Assembly (NCBI GenBank): GCA_964512285.1
Contig: CAZEJO010000008.1
Coordinates: 1 to 60,174, forward strand
From: SM23-28-2 sp964512285
GTDB taxonomy: Bacteria; Chloroflexota; Dehalococcoidia; SM23-28-2
Length of the DNA: 60,174 nt
Reading direction: 5' to 3'
This document shows, in pieces, positions 51,675-60,154 of the stretch (its first letter is position 1; every line of letters begins with the position of its first letter). The translations under genes were made by a program, and so were the position numbers. Under the pieces are notes generated by a model that was not told the origin of the DNA, did not search any database, and saw only the letters and a program-made list of their open reading frames with translations.

Positions 51675-52610
51675 ATGCTGGGAGTATTGGGACAATTTCG
51701 CCACCGCCGCTTTCGGCGCGACCTTTCTGCCTATGTGGACGACATGCTTTCCGAGAGGGCGCGCCGTCGCCTGGAGGCCCATCTCGATTCTTGCGAGGCC
51801 TGTCGTCAGGAGCTGGCAGAGCTGCGGGCTACCGTCGAGGCTCTGGGCAGCCTGCCCATGGCCGAGGCGCCCCGCTCGTTCACTCTGGCGGCCGCTCCCA
51901 TCGCGGAGGCACGCCCGCGGCCAGCGGCCAGGCGGCTGGAGTTCGGCCTGCGTCTGGCCACGGCGACCGCCGCCTTCGCCCTGACCGTGGTGCTGATCGG
52001 CGACTTCGCCGGCCTTCCCGGCGGAGGTGATGAGGAGGAGGAGTGGGTGCGGGGGGAACTCTACTCTGCAACGCAGGGGACGCCACCAGCGCCAGAAGCG
52101 GCGTCTGCGGGGACGCCGGAGCCCTATGGCGTCACGGAGATGCCTAATATCTCAGACGTTCCTGATATCTTGGAAGCTCCTGGCATCTCAGACGTGCAGC
52201 GGGAGGAGTCAGCGGCCGACGAGACGCCAGCGGCCGATCAGACGGCAGCACCGCCGGAAGGGACACCCATCGAGACGCCAGCAGCTCCCTTGCCTGGTGT
52301 CACAGAGCCTCGTGGAGAGGAGCCGACAGTCGGCGCGGTCGTCTCAGAGGAAGAACCCTCAGAGAAGGCAACGCTCGAGGGGGCGGAGGTCGAAGAGGAA
52401 GTTGGGGCTGGCGCGGTGGGGGCAGAGGTGGAGGATGAAGCTGAGGCTGGCGCCGTGGAGAACCAAGCTGTCGGCGAGGAGGATGGCGGTGGCCTCTCGC
52501 GGGAGGAGGTCGTGCGCTGGCTGGAGATCGGCCTGGGCGCCGGCGTAGGCGTTCTTGTGATTGTTTGGGCTCTTGCCCGTTTTCAGAGAAGCATGGGAAA
52601 CCGACCGTAG
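51675..52610 (+). CDS. Zinc-finger anti-sigma factor with long acidic segment
   Basis: 311 residues from ATG 51675. HLDSCEACRQEL is the H-x3-C-x2-C zinc motif of zf-HC2 anti-sigma factors (about 36-47). A membrane span follows at about 94-112 (LATATAAFALTVVLIGDFAG), then a long acidic, Pro-rich segment (about 115-275) that includes two ISDV-type repeats, and a second hydrophobic stretch at about 282-302. Two spans are unusual for this family, which normally has one. The segment between them may be exposed outside and act as sensor or proteolysis site. The sigma-factor stop lies 9 bases upstream. Confidence 0.83.
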   Translation: MLGVLGQFRHRRFRRDLSAYVDDMLSERARRRLEAHLDSCEACRQELAELRATVEALGSLPMAEAPRSFTLAAAPIAEARPRPAARRLEFGLRLATATAAFALTVVLIGDFAGLPGGGDEEEEWVRGELYSATQGTPPAPEAASAGTPEPYGVTEMPNISDVPDILEAPGISDVQREESAADETPAADQTAAPPEGTPIETPAAPLPGVTEPRGEEPTVGAVVSEEEPSEKATLEGAEVEEEVGAGAVGAEVEDEAEAGAVENQAVGEEDGGGLSREEVVRWLEIGLGAGVGVLVIVWALARFQRSMGNRP

Positions 52611-52629
52611 CACAGAGGAGGCGATCATC

Positions 52630-53436
52630 ATGAAGAAAGGGATAGGGGTTCTGCTGATAGCGGGGGCGCTTTTGGCCCTTGTTCTGCTGGCTGCCTGTGG
52701 TTCAGACTCATCGGCCTCGCCGCAGGAGTCGGCGCCTGCGACTTCGTCGGAGCCGTTGTCGTCGGCACATTCGCTGACGTCCGCTAGCCAGGCCAGTAAC
52801 TCGGAGGCGCAGGGGTTAAGCGTGAGCGGCGAGGGGCGGGCCTCGGCCGCGCCCGATGTGGCCGTGCTGGGCCTGGGCGTCTCGGTCAAGGCGGCCTCGG
52901 TCGGGGAGGCCAACAGCCAGACCCAGGACGCCATGAGCGACCTGCTGGACTCGCTGGAGGACAACGGCGTCCAGGAGAAAGACATCCAGACCAGCCAGTT
53001 CAGCGTCTACCCGGAGTACGACTACCGCAACAACGAGCAGATCCTGACCGGCTATCGGGTTACGCACATGCTCCAGGTGAAGGTGCGGGACATCGACAAG
53101 GCGGGCGAGGTCATCGACGATGCCGTGGAGGCGGGCGGCGACCTGCTCCAAGTGCAAAGCATCTCCTTCACCATCGACGACACGACGGCCCTGCGCAGTG
53201 AGGCCCGCGCGGAAGCGGTGGCCGACGCCCAGAGCAAGGCCGAGGAACTGGCCACTCTGGCCGGAGTGAGTCTGGGCAAGCCTATCTACATCAGCGAATC
53301 CATCTCCACGCCCTACTCGCAGCCCTACTACGACCGCGGGGGCGTGTATGCGATGGAGGCAGAGGCAGTTACCGAGATCAGTACCGGCGAGCTGGAGGTA
53401 GTGGTCAGCGTCTACATGACCTACACAATCGAGTAG
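52630..53436 (+). CDS. SIMPL-domain lipoprotein 1
   Basis: 268 residues from ATG 52630, with AGGAGGCGATC upstream. The lipobox LVLLAACG (Cys about 24) predicts an anchored extracytoplasmic protein. GLSVSGEGRASAAPDVAVL is the typical SIMPL (DUF541) start, with VGEANSQTQDAMSDLLDSLE and GVQEKDIQTSQFSVYPEYDY in the body. SIMPL proteins are linked to envelope stress and oxidative-damage tolerance, but their mechanism is not settled. It directly follows the anti-sigma gene, so it is a likely member of this sigma regulon. Confidence 0.84.
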   Translation: MKKGIGVLLIAGALLALVLLAACGSDSSASPQESAPATSSEPLSSAHSLTSASQASNSEAQGLSVSGEGRASAAPDVAVLGLGVSVKAASVGEANSQTQDAMSDLLDSLEDNGVQEKDIQTSQFSVYPEYDYRNNEQILTGYRVTHMLQVKVRDIDKAGEVIDDAVEAGGDLLQVQSISFTIDDTTALRSEARAEAVADAQSKAEELATLAGVSLGKPIYISESISTPYSQPYYDRGGVYAMEAEAVTEISTGELEVVVSVYMTYTIE

Positions 53437-53458
53437 CTATTCTGAAGGGAGACGGTCA

Positions 53459-54451
53459 ATGAAGACAAGGCTCACACTCGTACCCTTGGCGTTAGTAGCA
53501 ATGGGACTGGTCGCCTTGGCTGTGGCCTGTGGCGACGGAGGTCCCAAGGTGACTGTCGAGAAGGGTCTGGCGGCGGCCGCGGAACAACACGTAGAAGGCG
53601 AGGCTGCCTCGGAGAGCGCGTCGCTGGCCCTGCAGTGGTCGGGAATGGGCGCTCCGGCAGCCGTGCCCGGTGCTCTGGGCACTAGAGCCGGCATGTCGGA
53701 GTCGTATGGTCTTGGAGGGGCCTTGGCTCCCTCTGCCCAGGGTGTCGCCGCTGGTCTAACCGTCCAGGGCTACGGACGCGCTACCGCCTCCGCTGACTCT
53801 GCCCGCGTGCAGTTCGTAGTCACGCAAGGCTACGGCTACTACGCCGAGCCCGTGCCGGACGAACTCTGGCCCGTACCCGAGGGGGAGGTGCCGCGCGAGA
53901 TCGCTCCGGTCTCACCGCCGCCCATCACTGAGGCTGACCTAGAACCGCTGGTCGATGCCATCAAGGCTCAGGGCGTGTCGGACGCCGACATCGAGGTCGT
54001 CATCTACCCAACAGGTGGCTACTACTACGACCCCTACGGTGGGCAGAGCGCTCGTGTGACGGTGACCCTGAGCGACATGGAGAAGGTCGGGCCGGTAGTG
54101 GACGCTGGTACGCAGGTCGTCAACGAGAGCGGCACCCTCTACCTCCAGAACGTGGGCGTTCTGTACAGCGTGGATGACTGCTCCGCTCTCCTGCGCGAGG
54201 CCCGCCGGGCGGCGGTGGAGGACGGCCGCGAGAACGCTGAGGGGCTGGCCGATGCGCTGGAGGTCTCCGTCGGCGATATCCTGGCCGCCTCCGAGTACGT
54301 CTACAGCCCGCTCGGGCTCTCGCCCTGCGACCCGGCCTTCGATACCTACTACCCCCAACTCTACGATTATGAGGGCATGGCCTACGATCCGGCGATGCCG
54401 GCGGAGGTGCAGATCGTCTCCAACGTGGGCCTGACCTACGCCATCGAATAG
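53459..54451 (+). CDS. SIMPL-domain lipoprotein 2
   Basis: 330 residues. Lipobox VALAVACG (Cys about 24), then a longer linker and GLTVQGYGRATASADSARVQ as the SIMPL start. The same order of motifs as in paralogue 1 follows (GVSDADIEVVIYPTGGYYYD, YSVDDCSALLREARRAAVED, VSNVGLTYAIE). An extra Tyr/Pro-rich segment (YYAEPVPDELWPVPEGEVP) lies inside the domain, so the two are not simple copies. A ribosome binding site (AAGGGAG) precedes ATG 53459, and a hairpin terminator closes the operon. Confidence 0.82.
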   Translation: MKTRLTLVPLALVAMGLVALAVACGDGGPKVTVEKGLAAAAEQHVEGEAASESASLALQWSGMGAPAAVPGALGTRAGMSESYGLGGALAPSAQGVAAGLTVQGYGRATASADSARVQFVVTQGYGYYAEPVPDELWPVPEGEVPREIAPVSPPPITEADLEPLVDAIKAQGVSDADIEVVIYPTGGYYYDPYGGQSARVTVTLSDMEKVGPVVDAGTQVVNESGTLYLQNVGVLYSVDDCSALLREARRAAVEDGRENAEGLADALEVSVGDILAASEYVYSPLGLSPCDPAFDTYYPQLYDYEGMAYDPAMPAEVQIVSNVGLTYAIE

Positions 54452-54476
54452 CGTCTACCTTGGCGACCGGGGAGGG

Positions 54477-54497
54477 CGGACGGATCGGCTCCGTCCG
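54477..54497 (+). terminator. Hairpin terminator after the sigma/SIMPL operon
   Basis: CGGACGGA-TCGGC-TCCGTCCG, a perfect 8-bp stem 25 bp beyond the stop, followed by TTCTCTCC. Flanking CCGG/CCGG bases can lengthen it. The T-run is broken, so strength is moderate. Confidence 0.6.
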
Positions 54498-54507
54498 TTC
54501 TCTCCGG

Positions 54508-54536
54508 TTGCCCTGTCTCCTAGCGAATGCTAGAAT
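54508..54536 (+). promoter_or_regulatory. Riboflavin operon promoter TTGCCC-17-TAGAAT
   Basis: -35 TTGCCC (54508-54513), 17-bp spacer, -10 TAGAAT (54531-54536). The leader to ribD is about 140 nt and contains a CCAGGGG/CCCCTGG hairpin (54608-54614 with 54630-54636), but not the conserved blocks of the FMN riboswitch. Confidence 0.6.
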
Positions 54537-54682
54537 GACGTCACCGAAGGCAGAGGTGGCTGGCCAGCGGTGGTTTTCAGCGTTTGCTCCATCCGTGAGA
54601 AGGTAGGCCAGGGGCGTCTGGTAACTGATCCCCTGGCAAACGGCCGCAATCAAGACCCCCCGAGAAGAACGGACTGATCTCC

Positions 54683-55777
54683 ATGGACTACATGCAGCGG
54701 GCTCTGGCCCTGGCCGGCCAGGCCCTTGGACGAGTCAGCCCCAATCCGGCGGTGGGCGCCGTCCTGGTGCGCGACGAGAAGGTGGTGGGCGAGGGCTTCA
54801 CACGGCCGCCGGGAGGGCCTCATGCCGAGGTCGTGGCCCTGGAGCAGGCGGGCGAGGCCGCTCGCGGCGCTACCCTCTACGCCAGCCTGGAGCCCTGCTG
54901 CCACCAGGGACGGACGCCGCCCTGCACCGATGCCATCATCGCTGCCGGCGTGGCCGAGGTGCACATGGCGATGCTTGACCCCGACTCCAACGTGAACGGC
55001 CGCGGTCAAGAGGAGCTAGCGGCGGCGGGCATCGCTGTGCAGGTGGGCGAATGCGAGGAGGAGGCGCGGCGGCTCAACGAGGCCTACATCAAGCATCGTA
55101 CCACCGGTCTCCCTTTCGTCATCGCCAAGTTCGCCGCCAGCCTGGACGGTCGTATCGCTGCCGCCAGCGGCGATTCCCGCTGGATCAGCGGGCCCCAGAG
55201 CCTCCGGTGGGCCCATGAGCAGCGAACGACGGTGGATGCTATCATGGTAGGGGCGAACACCATCGTGGTGGACAACCCCCAGCTCACCGCTCGCCCCGGT
55301 GGACAGGAGAGCGAACGTCAGCCCTTGCGTATCGTGGTCGATAGCGGTGACCGCACGCCAGCGGATGCTTGCGTGCTTCAGGGGCCGGGGCGGGCACTCA
55401 TCGCCACCAGCGAAGATTCCGGCCCTTCTTGGCGACGAGCCTTGGAGACGGCTGGGGCGGAGGTGCTGGTGCTGCCCGGCGATGGCGATTCCCTCGACCT
55501 GGGGGCGCTGCTGAAGGCGCTGGCCGAACGGGGAGTCCTATCGCTGCTGGTGGAGGGAGGAGGTATCCTCCTGGGCTCCGTTTTCGACCAAGGGCTGGTG
55601 GACAAGGTGCAGGTTATCATCGCGCCGATGATCATCGGTGCTGGCGAGGCACCGGCGGCGGTGGCTGGTCGGGGGGCCCATCGGCTGGCCCAGGCCTGGC
55701 GCCTGCGAGATGTGACAGTAGAACGATTGGGGGACGATATTCTTGTCACGGGATATCCAATGGAGAGGGGTGAGTAG
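54683..55777 (+). CDS. ribD: Bifunctional pyrimidine deaminase/reductase
   Basis: 364 residues. The deaminase half shows RVSPNPAVGAVLV, the zinc ligand and catalytic Glu in PHAEVVALEQ, and EPCCHQGRTPPC. The reductase half has KFAASLDGRIAAASGDSRWI, then LLVEGGGILLGSVFDQGLVD and FDQGLVDKVQVIIAP. Together they catalyse the second and third steps of riboflavin synthesis from the GTP product. It is the first gene of the rib operon and ends in TAG directly against the ribE ATG. The ribosome binding site before ATG 54683 is weak. Confidence 0.93.
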   Translation: MDYMQRALALAGQALGRVSPNPAVGAVLVRDEKVVGEGFTRPPGGPHAEVVALEQAGEAARGATLYASLEPCCHQGRTPPCTDAIIAAGVAEVHMAMLDPDSNVNGRGQEELAAAGIAVQVGECEEEARRLNEAYIKHRTTGLPFVIAKFAASLDGRIAAASGDSRWISGPQSLRWAHEQRTTVDAIMVGANTIVVDNPQLTARPGGQESERQPLRIVVDSGDRTPADACVLQGPGRALIATSEDSGPSWRRALETAGAEVLVLPGDGDSLDLGALLKALAERGVLSLLVEGGGILLGSVFDQGLVDKVQVIIAPMIIGAGEAPAAVAGRGAHRLAQAWRLRDVTVERLGDDILVTGYPMERGE

Positions 55778-56365
55778 ATGTTCACGGGCATCGTTGAGGA
55801 GGCAGGGACGGTAAAGGAAGCGGAGCGGGGACGACTGGTCATCGCTTGCAAGAAGGTCGTGCGAGGGACGCATCTGGGCGACAGCATCGCCATCAATGGG
55901 GTGGACCTGACGGTGGCTCACATGGAGGAGGACTGCTTCACCTCCAACGTCATGCCGGAGACCTATCGCCGCAGCAACCTCGGCCAGTTGAAGCCGGGCG
56001 ACCTGGTGAACCTGGAGCGTGCCCTTACCCTCAGCGACCGGCTGGGCGGCCATGTGGTGCGGGGGGTAGTGGAGGCCACCGGCACTCTTCTCTCCATCAC
56101 GCCCGAGGAGGACGCGGTCATAGTCCGCTACTCCGCTCCGCCCGAGATCATGCGCTACGTCATCGTCAAGGGGCCCGTCGCTATTGACGGCGTGAGCCTT
56201 ACGGTGGTAGACCGCGATGAGAGTTCGTTCGCTGTGTCCCTGGTGCTCTACACTCAGGATGTTACTAACCTCACTCGCAAGAAGCCTGGAGATACGGTAA
56301 ACTTAGAATCGGACATCATAGCTCGCTACATAGATCAGTTGCTCAAGGAGAGGAGCTCTGACTAG
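55778..56365 (+). CDS. ribE: Riboflavin synthase alpha subunit
   Basis: 195 residues with two lumazine-binding domains and the standard start MFTGIVEEAGTV. CFTSNVMPETYRRSNLG and NLERALTLSDRLGGHVVRG fit domain 1, and IDGVSLTVVDRDESSF fits domain 2. The usual GGHxxSGHV reads GGHVVRGVV, so the second His, conserved in many enzymes and equivalent to an active-site His in the Escherichia coli enzyme, is Val. That may weaken activity or reflect a clade variant. AGGGGTGAG precedes the ATG. It converts two lumazine molecules to riboflavin. Confidence 0.9.
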   Translation: MFTGIVEEAGTVKEAERGRLVIACKKVVRGTHLGDSIAINGVDLTVAHMEEDCFTSNVMPETYRRSNLGQLKPGDLVNLERALTLSDRLGGHVVRGVVEATGTLLSITPEEDAVIVRYSAPPEIMRYVIVKGPVAIDGVSLTVVDRDESSFAVSLVLYTQDVTNLTRKKPGDTVNLESDIIARYIDQLLKERSSD

Positions 56366-56412
56366 CGAATGTCTAGCGAGCAGGACTCGGCCGGGGGAGT
56401 GAGGGTAAAGCC

Positions 56413-57621
56413 GTGGTGATGGCAACCGTTGAAGAGGCAATTCAGGAGTATCGTCAGGGGCGCTTCGTCATCATTGTCGATGATGAGGATAGGGAGAACG
56501 AGGGGGATCTCACCCTTGCCGCCCAGTTCGTGACGCCCGAGGCCATCAACTTCATGACCAGATACGGTCGTGGCCTCGTCTGCAGCCCCATGACGGGCGA
56601 GCGACTGGACGAGCTGCGTGTCCCGATGATGGTGGGCGAGAACAAGTCGCGCTTTGGCACGGCCTTCACCGTCTCTGTGGAGGCGCGTGACGGCGTTAGC
56701 ACGGGCATCTCAGCCCACGACCGGGCCCGGACGGTGCGTGTTCTCATCGATCCGGCCACCAGGCCTGAGGATCTGGTGATGCCGGGGCACATGTTCCCAC
56801 TGCGCGCCCGCGAAGGGGGCGTGCTGGTGAGAGCGGGTCAGACCGAGGCCGCGATGGACCTGGCCCGTCTGTCTGGCCTCTATCCGGCGGCGGTGCTCTG
56901 CGAGATCATGAAGGCCGACGGCACGATGGCTCGTCTGCCCGACCTCAAGCGGTTCGCTGGGCGCCATCATCTGAAGATCATCAGCGTCAACCAGCTTATC
57001 GGCTACCGGATCCAGCGTGAGAGGCTGGTGCAGCGAGTGGCCGAGACTAAGTTACCCACCCGCTGGGGTGATATTCGCCTGATCGCCTACCGCAGCATGA
57101 TAGACCCCGACGAGCATGCCGCCCTGGTGATAGGCGATATCTCCACGCCGGAGCCGGTGCTGGTGCGCATGCACAGCCAGTGCGTCACGGGCGACGTTTT
57201 CCACAGCCTACGCTGCGACTGCGGCGAGCAGGTGGAGCTAGCCATGGAACGCATCGCTGGGGAGGGAAGAGGGGTCTTCGTTTACATGCGCCAGGAGGGG
57301 CGGGGCATCGGCTTCTGCAACAAGATCCGAGCCTACGCTCTCCAGGATGGGCAGGGCCTGGACACGGTGGAGGCCAACGAGGCGCTGGGCTTCCCCGCTG
57401 ACCGCCGCGACTACGGCATCGGCATGCAGATTCTGGTGGACCTGGGACTCAAGCGGATCCGCCTGCTCACCAATAACCCCCAGAAGCGGGTGGGCCTGGA
57501 GGGCTACGGCCTGGAGGTGGTGGAGCGAATCCCCATTATCGCCCCGCCGAACCCTCACAACATGCGTTATCTGGAGACCAAGCGCGACAAGTTGGGCCAC
57601 TTGCTGGACATCATGTCCTGA
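56413..57621 (+). CDS. ribBA: DHBP synthase / GTP cyclohydrolase II fusion
   Basis: 402 residues. The DHBP-synthase half has IVDDEDRENEGDL with the acidic metal ligands, then GISAHDRARTVR and HMFPLRAREGGVL. The cyclohydrolase half has VRMHSQCVTGDVFHSLRCDC with zinc Cys ligands, FVYMRQEGRGIGFCNKI and NNPQKRVGLEGYGLEVVERI. Fused enzymes are common in bacteria. Two GTGs and an ATG compete as starts; GTG 56413 has the best spacing to GAGGG. It supplies both precursors of the riboflavin pathway. Confidence 0.93.
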   Translation: MVMATVEEAIQEYRQGRFVIIVDDEDRENEGDLTLAAQFVTPEAINFMTRYGRGLVCSPMTGERLDELRVPMMVGENKSRFGTAFTVSVEARDGVSTGISAHDRARTVRVLIDPATRPEDLVMPGHMFPLRAREGGVLVRAGQTEAAMDLARLSGLYPAAVLCEIMKADGTMARLPDLKRFAGRHHLKIISVNQLIGYRIQRERLVQRVAETKLPTRWGDIRLIAYRSMIDPDEHAALVIGDISTPEPVLVRMHSQCVTGDVFHSLRCDCGEQVELAMERIAGEGRGVFVYMRQEGRGIGFCNKIRAYALQDGQGLDTVEANEALGFPADRRDYGIGMQILVDLGLKRIRLLTNNPQKRVGLEGYGLEVVERIPIIAPPNPHNMRYLETKRDKLGHLLDIMS

Positions 57622-57634
57622 CAGGAGGTATTTC

Positions 57635-58111
57635 TTGGCCGGCAAGACCTTCGAAGGACGTCTGCGAGGCGAGGGTGTGAGCATAGCCATTGTCGTCTCG
57701 CGCTTCAACGATCTGATAACCCGCCAGCTCCTGGCGGGCGCTGAGGATGGCCTGAGATGCCATGACGTGGAGGCGGAGAGGGTGGATGTGGCCTGGGTGC
57801 CCGGCTCCTTCGAGATCCCCGTGGTCGCTCGCAAGCTCGCCGAGAGCGGCCGTTACCAGGCGGTGGTCTGCCTGGGGGCGGTCATCCGGGGAGAGACGCC
57901 CCACTTCGAGTACGTAGCAAGCCAGGTCAGCAGCGGCATCGCCCGGGTCGGTCTGGAGACGGGCGTGCCCGCTATCTTCGGCATCATCACCGCCGACAGC
58001 CTGGAGGAAGCCCTGGAGCGAGCGGGCGGGAAGATGGGCAACAAAGGCTACGACGCGGTGGTGTCAGCCATCGAGATGGCCAACCTGATGCGGGGGATGG
58101 CCGGCGACTAG
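57635..58111 (+). CDS. ribH: 6,7-dimethyl-8-ribityllumazine synthase
   Basis: 158 residues from TTG 57635, which follows a strong AGGAGGT; the longer open frame upstream overlaps ribBA and is a shadow. IAIVVSRFNDLITRQLLAGA, WVPGSFEIPVVA, CLGAVIRGETPHFEYVA with the catalytic His, and TADSLEEALERAG are all standard. It is the last gene of the riboflavin operon, 13 bp after ribBA. It should form the usual pentamer or capsid-like icosahedron. Confidence 0.93.
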   Translation: MAGKTFEGRLRGEGVSIAIVVSRFNDLITRQLLAGAEDGLRCHDVEAERVDVAWVPGSFEIPVVARKLAESGRYQAVVCLGAVIRGETPHFEYVASQVSSGIARVGLETGVPAIFGIITADSLEEALERAGGKMGNKGYDAVVSAIEMANLMRGMAGD

Positions 58112-58192
58112 GCGCTGCTCTCCTGAGCGTTGCCTCTGCGGGGATTGCCAGCTTTTTCTTTGGAGATGGTTCTGCGTTGGGTCGCTTAGCGT

Positions 58193-58447
58193 CTATTCGG
58201 TCACCCGATAGACTTGGTCACCGCTGCGGCAGCGCTCCTGCACCTTGATCCCCACCGAGTCCCCTGGGCCAGCCTCTTGGACGGTGTCGTGCTCGATCTG
58301 CATTGAGTCCACCGCCTGCTGGACGTCGGTGGTGTGACCCTTGATGTGGATGGTATCGCCCACCTTGAGGCGGCCGCTGAGATCAATGCCCGCCACACCT
58401 ATGCGGGCGAAGTAGTCTCTTACCCGACCGATCTCTTCTTCAGCCAT
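58193..58447 (-). CDS. Translation-elongation-factor-like small protein (EF-Tu domain 2 fold)
   Basis: 84 residues from ATG 58447 (GGAGGCTGCC upstream); the longer frame lacks a better start. GRVRDYFARIGVAGIDLSGR, LKVGDTIHIKGHTTDVQQAV and GPGDSVGIKVQERCRSGDQVY fit the beta-barrel of EF-Tu domain 2, with no GTPase domain. Small stand-alone proteins of this type are known as elongation-factor-like proteins of uncertain role. It converges on the rib operon with 81 bp between. Confidence 0.75.
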   Translation of the reverse strand: MAEEEIGRVRDYFARIGVAGIDLSGRLKVGDTIHIKGHTTDVQQAVDSMQIEHDTVQEAGPGDSVGIKVQERCRSGDQVYRVTE

Positions 58448-58610
58448 GGCAGCCTCCATTCGCCTGGCCAAACGCACCCTTTTGACAGGGAATTTATCAC
58501 TGGTGGGCAAGATTTTCAATAGTCTGTGAGGCAAAGCATGGCATAATTCATTGTGTCTTTCAGACATATGTTTAAGTGGGGAAAATACTGCAAAACAGTG
58601 CTTACGCTTG

Positions 58611-58639
58611 TTGACACTGAGGCTTGCCCATTATACAAT
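58611..58639 (+). promoter_or_regulatory. Consensus promoter TTGACA-17-TACAAT
   Basis: Perfect -35 TTGACA (58611-58616), 17-bp spacer, -10 TACAAT (58634-58639), 55 bp before the ATG of the HTH gene. An ACTG-caaaa-CAGT inverted repeat lies just upstream of it (about 58588-58600). It is the closest match to consensus in the window. Confidence 0.85.
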
Positions 58640-58693
58640 CTGCCATGCGTCTCGAAAATCGTTGAAGATTTAGGGGACTTTAGGGAGGTTTGA

Positions 58694-59374
58694 ATGCGTT
58701 CTCGGCCTGCTCGTGAGGCCACGCAAGATCAGAGTCGCCCTAGCCGCTGGATCAGCCTCAGCCGGGCGTGCAATCTATTGGGGGTGAACGAATCGACCTT
58801 GCGTCGCTGGGCTGATGCTGGCTACGTTCGCTCTTTCCGCACCCCGGGTGGTCATCGCCGCTTTGCCGAGGACGACCTACGAGCGCTGATGGCCGGTCAG
58901 GGGCGGCCCGGCCCCGCCAGCTACGGCTCGCTGGGCCACCTGGCTCTGATGCGCATTCGCCGCCGCCTTCAGCGAGGCAAGAAGAGCCAGGCCCACTGGT
59001 ACACGGGCGTGCCTGAGGGTGATAGGGAGCGATTCCGTTCCCTGGGCCAGCGCCTGGTGAATCTAGTCTCCGAGTACCTGGGCCGGGGAAGCCGCCGCTC
59101 TCGACTCATGGATGAGGCGCGCCAGATTGGCGAGCAGTACGGAAAAGAGTTCGCCGATAAGCGGCTCCCCGTACGTGACGCCGTGGAGGCCTTCATCTTC
59201 TTTCGCAAGGGGCTGGATGACGCGGCCATAGAGCTGGCGCATCGGGGCAATCTATCGGCGGAGGAAGCGGTGGAGGTGTGGGAACTGATGGCCGGCCTGG
59301 CCGACCAGATCCTCCTGGCGATGGCGGGCGCCTACGAAAAGGTGCGACCCGCGCAGGCTGCTTCGGCGCGCTAG
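58694..59374 (+). CDS. MerR-type HTH regulator with helical C-terminal domain
   Basis: 226 residues. The HTH is SLSRACNLLGVNESTLRRWA followed by DAGYVRSFRTPGGHRRF (about 23-59), the MerR/excisionase form in which the TPGGHRRF wing contacts DNA. The remaining 160 residues are helical, starting with a Ser/Arg-rich link; no B12 or other ligand motif is seen, although PTGG-type MerR proteins in this phylum often carry B12 domains. A duplicate of the consensus promoter lies just upstream, so it may repress its own gene. Targets unknown. Confidence 0.82.
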   Translation: MRSRPAREATQDQSRPSRWISLSRACNLLGVNESTLRRWADAGYVRSFRTPGGHRRFAEDDLRALMAGQGRPGPASYGSLGHLALMRIRRRLQRGKKSQAHWYTGVPEGDRERFRSLGQRLVNLVSEYLGRGSRRSRLMDEARQIGEQYGKEFADKRLPVRDAVEAFIFFRKGLDDAAIELAHRGNLSAEEAVEVWELMAGLADQILLAMAGAYEKVRPAQAASAR

Positions 59375-59405
59375 TAGCTGTTCTCACCGGCGGCCAGGTT
59401 GTAGG

Positions 59406-60104
59406 ATGCTCGATTCGATTCGCGCCGTTGCCTTCGACTGCTACGGCACCATCGTCCGGTTCACCATTTCTGATTTCGTCGGTACCATGGCCGAGATCGC
59501 CCGCGCCCAGGGCCTTGAGGTCGAGTCGGAGGCCCTCTGGGACCGGTTCGTGGAGGCGGCCTTGGTCTTTCGGGGCGAGAACGTGGCCAAGCCCACCTAT
59601 CGCCGCTACGACGAGGCCTGGGCTTTCCAGTTCGAGCGGGCAACACGGGATCTGGGCTTCGAGAGCGATGGCGCTCTGGCCGCCCTTCGCCTCAAGGAGA
59701 AGCTGTCCGAGGCGGAGGCCTATGCGGATGTGGCCGAGGTGGTGGAAGCGCTGCGAGGCCGCTATCAGCTGTCCATCCTGTCCAACGCCGATGACGATTT
59801 CCTCCACGCCTGCCTGGCCAGGAACGGCCTGCAGTTCGATGTTGTGGTCTCCTCGGAGGTGGCTCAGGCCCTCAAGCCGGACCCTGCCATCTTCGCTCAT
59901 CTAGCGGGGGTGCTGGGCCTGGAGCGACACGAGATCCTCTACGTCGGCGACAATCCCATGCCCGACATCGTGGGTGCCCGACAGGCGGGGGTCCCAGTGG
60001 CCTGGCTGAATCGCTCTGGCCGTCCCCTGCCTGATGACGTGCCCGAGCCCGACCTCCAGGTTGGCAGTCTGCGCGACCTTTTGACTGCGCTCCCGGGCGG
60101 ATAG
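59406..60104 (+). CDS. HAD-superfamily hydrolase (subfamily IA)
   Basis: 232 residues. Motif I is VAFDCYGTIVRFT (nucleophile Asp11), motif II is LSILSNADDDF, motif III has the Lys in QALKPDPAIFAH and motif IV is ILYVGDNPMPDIVGAR. The cap insert between motif I and II identifies the IA type, which includes 2-haloacid dehalogenases and phosphatases. The substrate is not predictable. It lies 31 bp after the HTH gene with a weak ribosome binding site (AGGTTGTAGG), so it may be in the same transcript. Confidence 0.88.
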   Translation: MLDSIRAVAFDCYGTIVRFTISDFVGTMAEIARAQGLEVESEALWDRFVEAALVFRGENVAKPTYRRYDEAWAFQFERATRDLGFESDGALAALRLKEKLSEAEAYADVAEVVEALRGRYQLSILSNADDDFLHACLARNGLQFDVVVSSEVAQALKPDPAIFAHLAGVLGLERHEILYVGDNPMPDIVGARQAGVPVAWLNRSGRPLPDDVPEPDLQVGSLRDLLTALPGG

Positions 60105-60125
60105 CCCGCAGGGGGCCAGTCCGTC

Positions 60126-60154
60126 TTGTTTGCCTGTCGGGGTTAGTGTATACT
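60126..60154 (+). promoter_or_regulatory. Promoter at the right edge, TTGTTT-17-TATACT
   Basis: -35 TTGTTT (60126-60131), 17-bp spacer, -10 TATACT (60149-60154). It reads out of the window toward a gene that is not included. GTATACT recurs at 60148-60154 and 60166-60172, which may be an operator. Confidence 0.55.

Noticed and set aside
54537..54682. FMN riboswitch before ribD
   Set aside because: None of the conserved sequence blocks is present; only a simple hairpin is seen.
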